A stretch of DNA of 64,000 nt from Candidatus Mnemosynella biddleae (GTDB lineage: Archaea > Halobacteriota > Archaeoglobi > Mnemosynellales > Mnemosynellaceae), in contig MTMI02000009.1 of NCBI GenBank assembly GCA_002011165.2, forward strand, positions 124,001 to 188,000, read 5' to 3'. Within the stretch, counting starts at the first letter, position 1. Each line of letters opens with the position of its first letter. Positions 62,960 to 64,000 of this stretch are shown one piece after another. A program made the position numbers and the translations under genes. Under the pieces are notes generated by a model. The model was given only the letters and a program-made list of their open reading frames with translations. It did no database searches and was not told the DNA's origin.

Positions 62960-64000
62960 ATGAGACTTTTCACCACACTCGTCACAGAGAATTTGGAGAT
63001 GAAAAACAGAATCTTCAGATCGGCTACTGCAGAGGTCATGGCAGATGAAGATGGAAGAGTTACGGAATCTCTAATTGAGCTTTATAGAAATCTTGCAAAA
63101 GGTGGAGCTTCCACAATCATTACGGGTTTCATGTATGTAAGCGAGGATGGAAAAGCGATTGAGAAGATGGTTGGAATAAGCAAAGACGAACATATTGAGG
63201 GTCTTTCAAAACTCGTCTCAGAGGTTAAAAAAGTGGACGAGAGTGTTGTCTTTGTTGCTCAGCTTTGTCATGCGGGAAGACAAACAAGAGTCTCCGAGCC
63301 AGTTGCACCTTCTAGAGTTGAGGATCCTTCAACCGGGATTGTCCCAAGAGAGCTGAGAAAAGAGGAAATTGAAAGAATCGTTGACGACTTCGCAAAATCC
63401 GCTGAAAGGGCTGAGAGGGCGGGATTTGATGCAGTCCAACTTCATTCAGCTCATGGATATCTCCTAAGTCAGTTTATTTCACCTCACACAAACAGAAGAG
63501 AAGATGAATACGGAAAGAGAAGGGGAAAAATTATCCTCGACATCTTAGAGAGAATCAAAGAAAGATGCGAAATACCCGTAATGATTAAAATGAACGCCTG
63601 CGATTTCATTCCGAGAGGACTGGAAGTGAAAGATGCAGTGGAAATTGCAAAAACTCTTGAAAAAGCTGGTTTGGAGCTTATAGAGGTTAGTGGAGGGATG
63701 CACGAATCAGCGTTTCATTACAAGGAGAATATGATCTCAAGAAGGATACAAAAAGAAGAAGCTTATTTTGCGGAATTTGCCAAAAAAATAAAAAGAGAGG
63801 TTGAAATACCAGTTGGGTGTGTTGGAGGAATAAGAAGTGTTGAAGTTGCGGAGAAATTGCTTGAACATCTTGACTTCATCTCGCTTTCAAGACCGTTGAT
63901 AAGAGATCCGCTGCTCCCAGCGAAATGGATGAGAGGAGAGAGCTCCGAAAGCGATTGCATATCATGCAATCGCTGTCTTGAAAGGATAAGACGAGGAGAA
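62960..64000 (+). CDS. Old Yellow Enzyme-family NADH:flavin oxidoreductase (cut by right edge)
   Basis: The frame stays open to the window end, so the C-terminus is missing. The N-terminus RLFTTLVTENLEMKNRIFRSAT is the OYE FMN-binding start; VFVAQLCHAGRQTR and LHSAHGYLLSQFISPHTNRR follow (catalytic His/Asn-like motif), with SGG and GGIRSVEVAE in the phosphate-binding part. The end has DCISCNRC, the first part of a cysteine motif likely binding a [4Fe-4S] cluster as in the 2,4-dienoyl-CoA reductase subfamily. Substrate unknown. Confidence 0.9.
   Translation, partial: MRLFTTLVTENLEMKNRIFRSATAEVMADEDGRVTESLIELYRNLAKGGASTIITGFMYVSEDGKAIEKMVGISKDEHIEGLSKLVSEVKKVDESVVFVAQLCHAGRQTRVSEPVAPSRVEDPSTGIVPRELRKEEIERIVDDFAKSAERAERAGFDAVQLHSAHGYLLSQFISPHTNRREDEYGKRRGKIILDILERIKERCEIPVMIKMNACDFIPRGLEVKDAVEIAKTLEKAGLELIEVSGGMHESAFHYKENMISRRIQKEEAYFAEFAKKIKREVEIPVGCVGGIRSVEVAEKLLEHLDFISLSRPLIRDPLLPAKWMRGESSESDCISCNRCLERIRRGE

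Overview
The window is archaeal chromosome, most likely from a thermophilic euryarchaeon related to Archaeoglobi, Syntrophoarchaeia or Methanomicrobia; I cannot name a genus from sequence alone. Supporting this are archaeal or eukaryote-type information proteins (MCM, TBP, aIF2-beta, aIF5B, Nmd3, S6e, S28e, L24e, L7Ae, L18e, RpoD/K/N), a mevalonate route with isopentenyl phosphate kinase, CCA-less tRNA genes, frequent GTG/TTG starts with GGAGG/GAGGTG ribosome sites, and TATA boxes 25-30 bases before several starts. AGA/AGG dominates arginine codons. Structural RNAs are far more GC-rich than the surrounding DNA, and a mannosyl-3-phosphoglycerate phosphatase is present; both fit a thermophile.

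Layout. 1-2.6 kb: end of an ADP-forming acyl-CoA synthetase, a DRTGG P-loop protein and pyrE. 2.5-5.3 kb: small genes, plus an AT-rich spacer carrying three evenly spaced palindromes. 5.3-8.8 kb (minus): L7Ae-S28e-L24e-Ndk-aIF5B-S6e. 10.6-23.9 kb (minus): a long S13-S4-S11-RpoD-L18e-L13-S9-RpoN-tRNA-Pro-RpoK-enolase-S2-MEMO-mevalonate kinase-IPK-IPP isomerase-RNase J-GGPP synthase-GluRS series, joining ribosome/RNA polymerase genes to lipid precursor synthesis. 24-29 kb (plus): HAD phosphatase, small membrane protein, LarA-like racemase, MtaA-like methyltransferase and split UxaA/SuyAB-like lyase in one compact operon. 29-31 kb: a radical SAM/HhH protein coupled to DUF763. 31-37.5 kb: MoaB, RNase Z, DUF711, DUF362, ACT, DUF1152 and tRNA methylase. 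37.5-42.2 kb: a TrmB regulator divergent from an envelope protein and an RND exporter, with a perfect palindrome between them. 42.2-49.3 kb: TatD-like, MCM, aIF2-beta, DUF424, Nmd3, Taw2 and a GTPBP1-like GTPase whose last codons lie inside tRNA-Thr. 49.3-54 kb: an accessory-looking stretch with an orphan membrane protein, two radical SAM enzymes and two broken genes. 54-64 kb: kinase-like protein, MFS exporter, RNase P RNA, AMMECR1, Pit phosphate transport, TBP, TraB-like protein, site-2 protease, PRC-barrel, TrkA-N/DHH protein, tRNA-Lys and an Old Yellow Enzyme homologue cut by the right edge.

Most worth a second look: (i) a GTPase gene that takes its stop codon from a tRNA anticodon loop; (ii) a membrane-protein gene interrupted only by in-frame TGA and TAG; (iii) the LarA/MtaA-like/UxaA-like operon; (iv) the radical SAM-HhH plus DUF763 pair; (v) three 15-bp-phased palindromes just downstream of a TATA box; (vi) a TrmB operator candidate; (vii) all three AmmeMemoRadiSam components within 40 kb.
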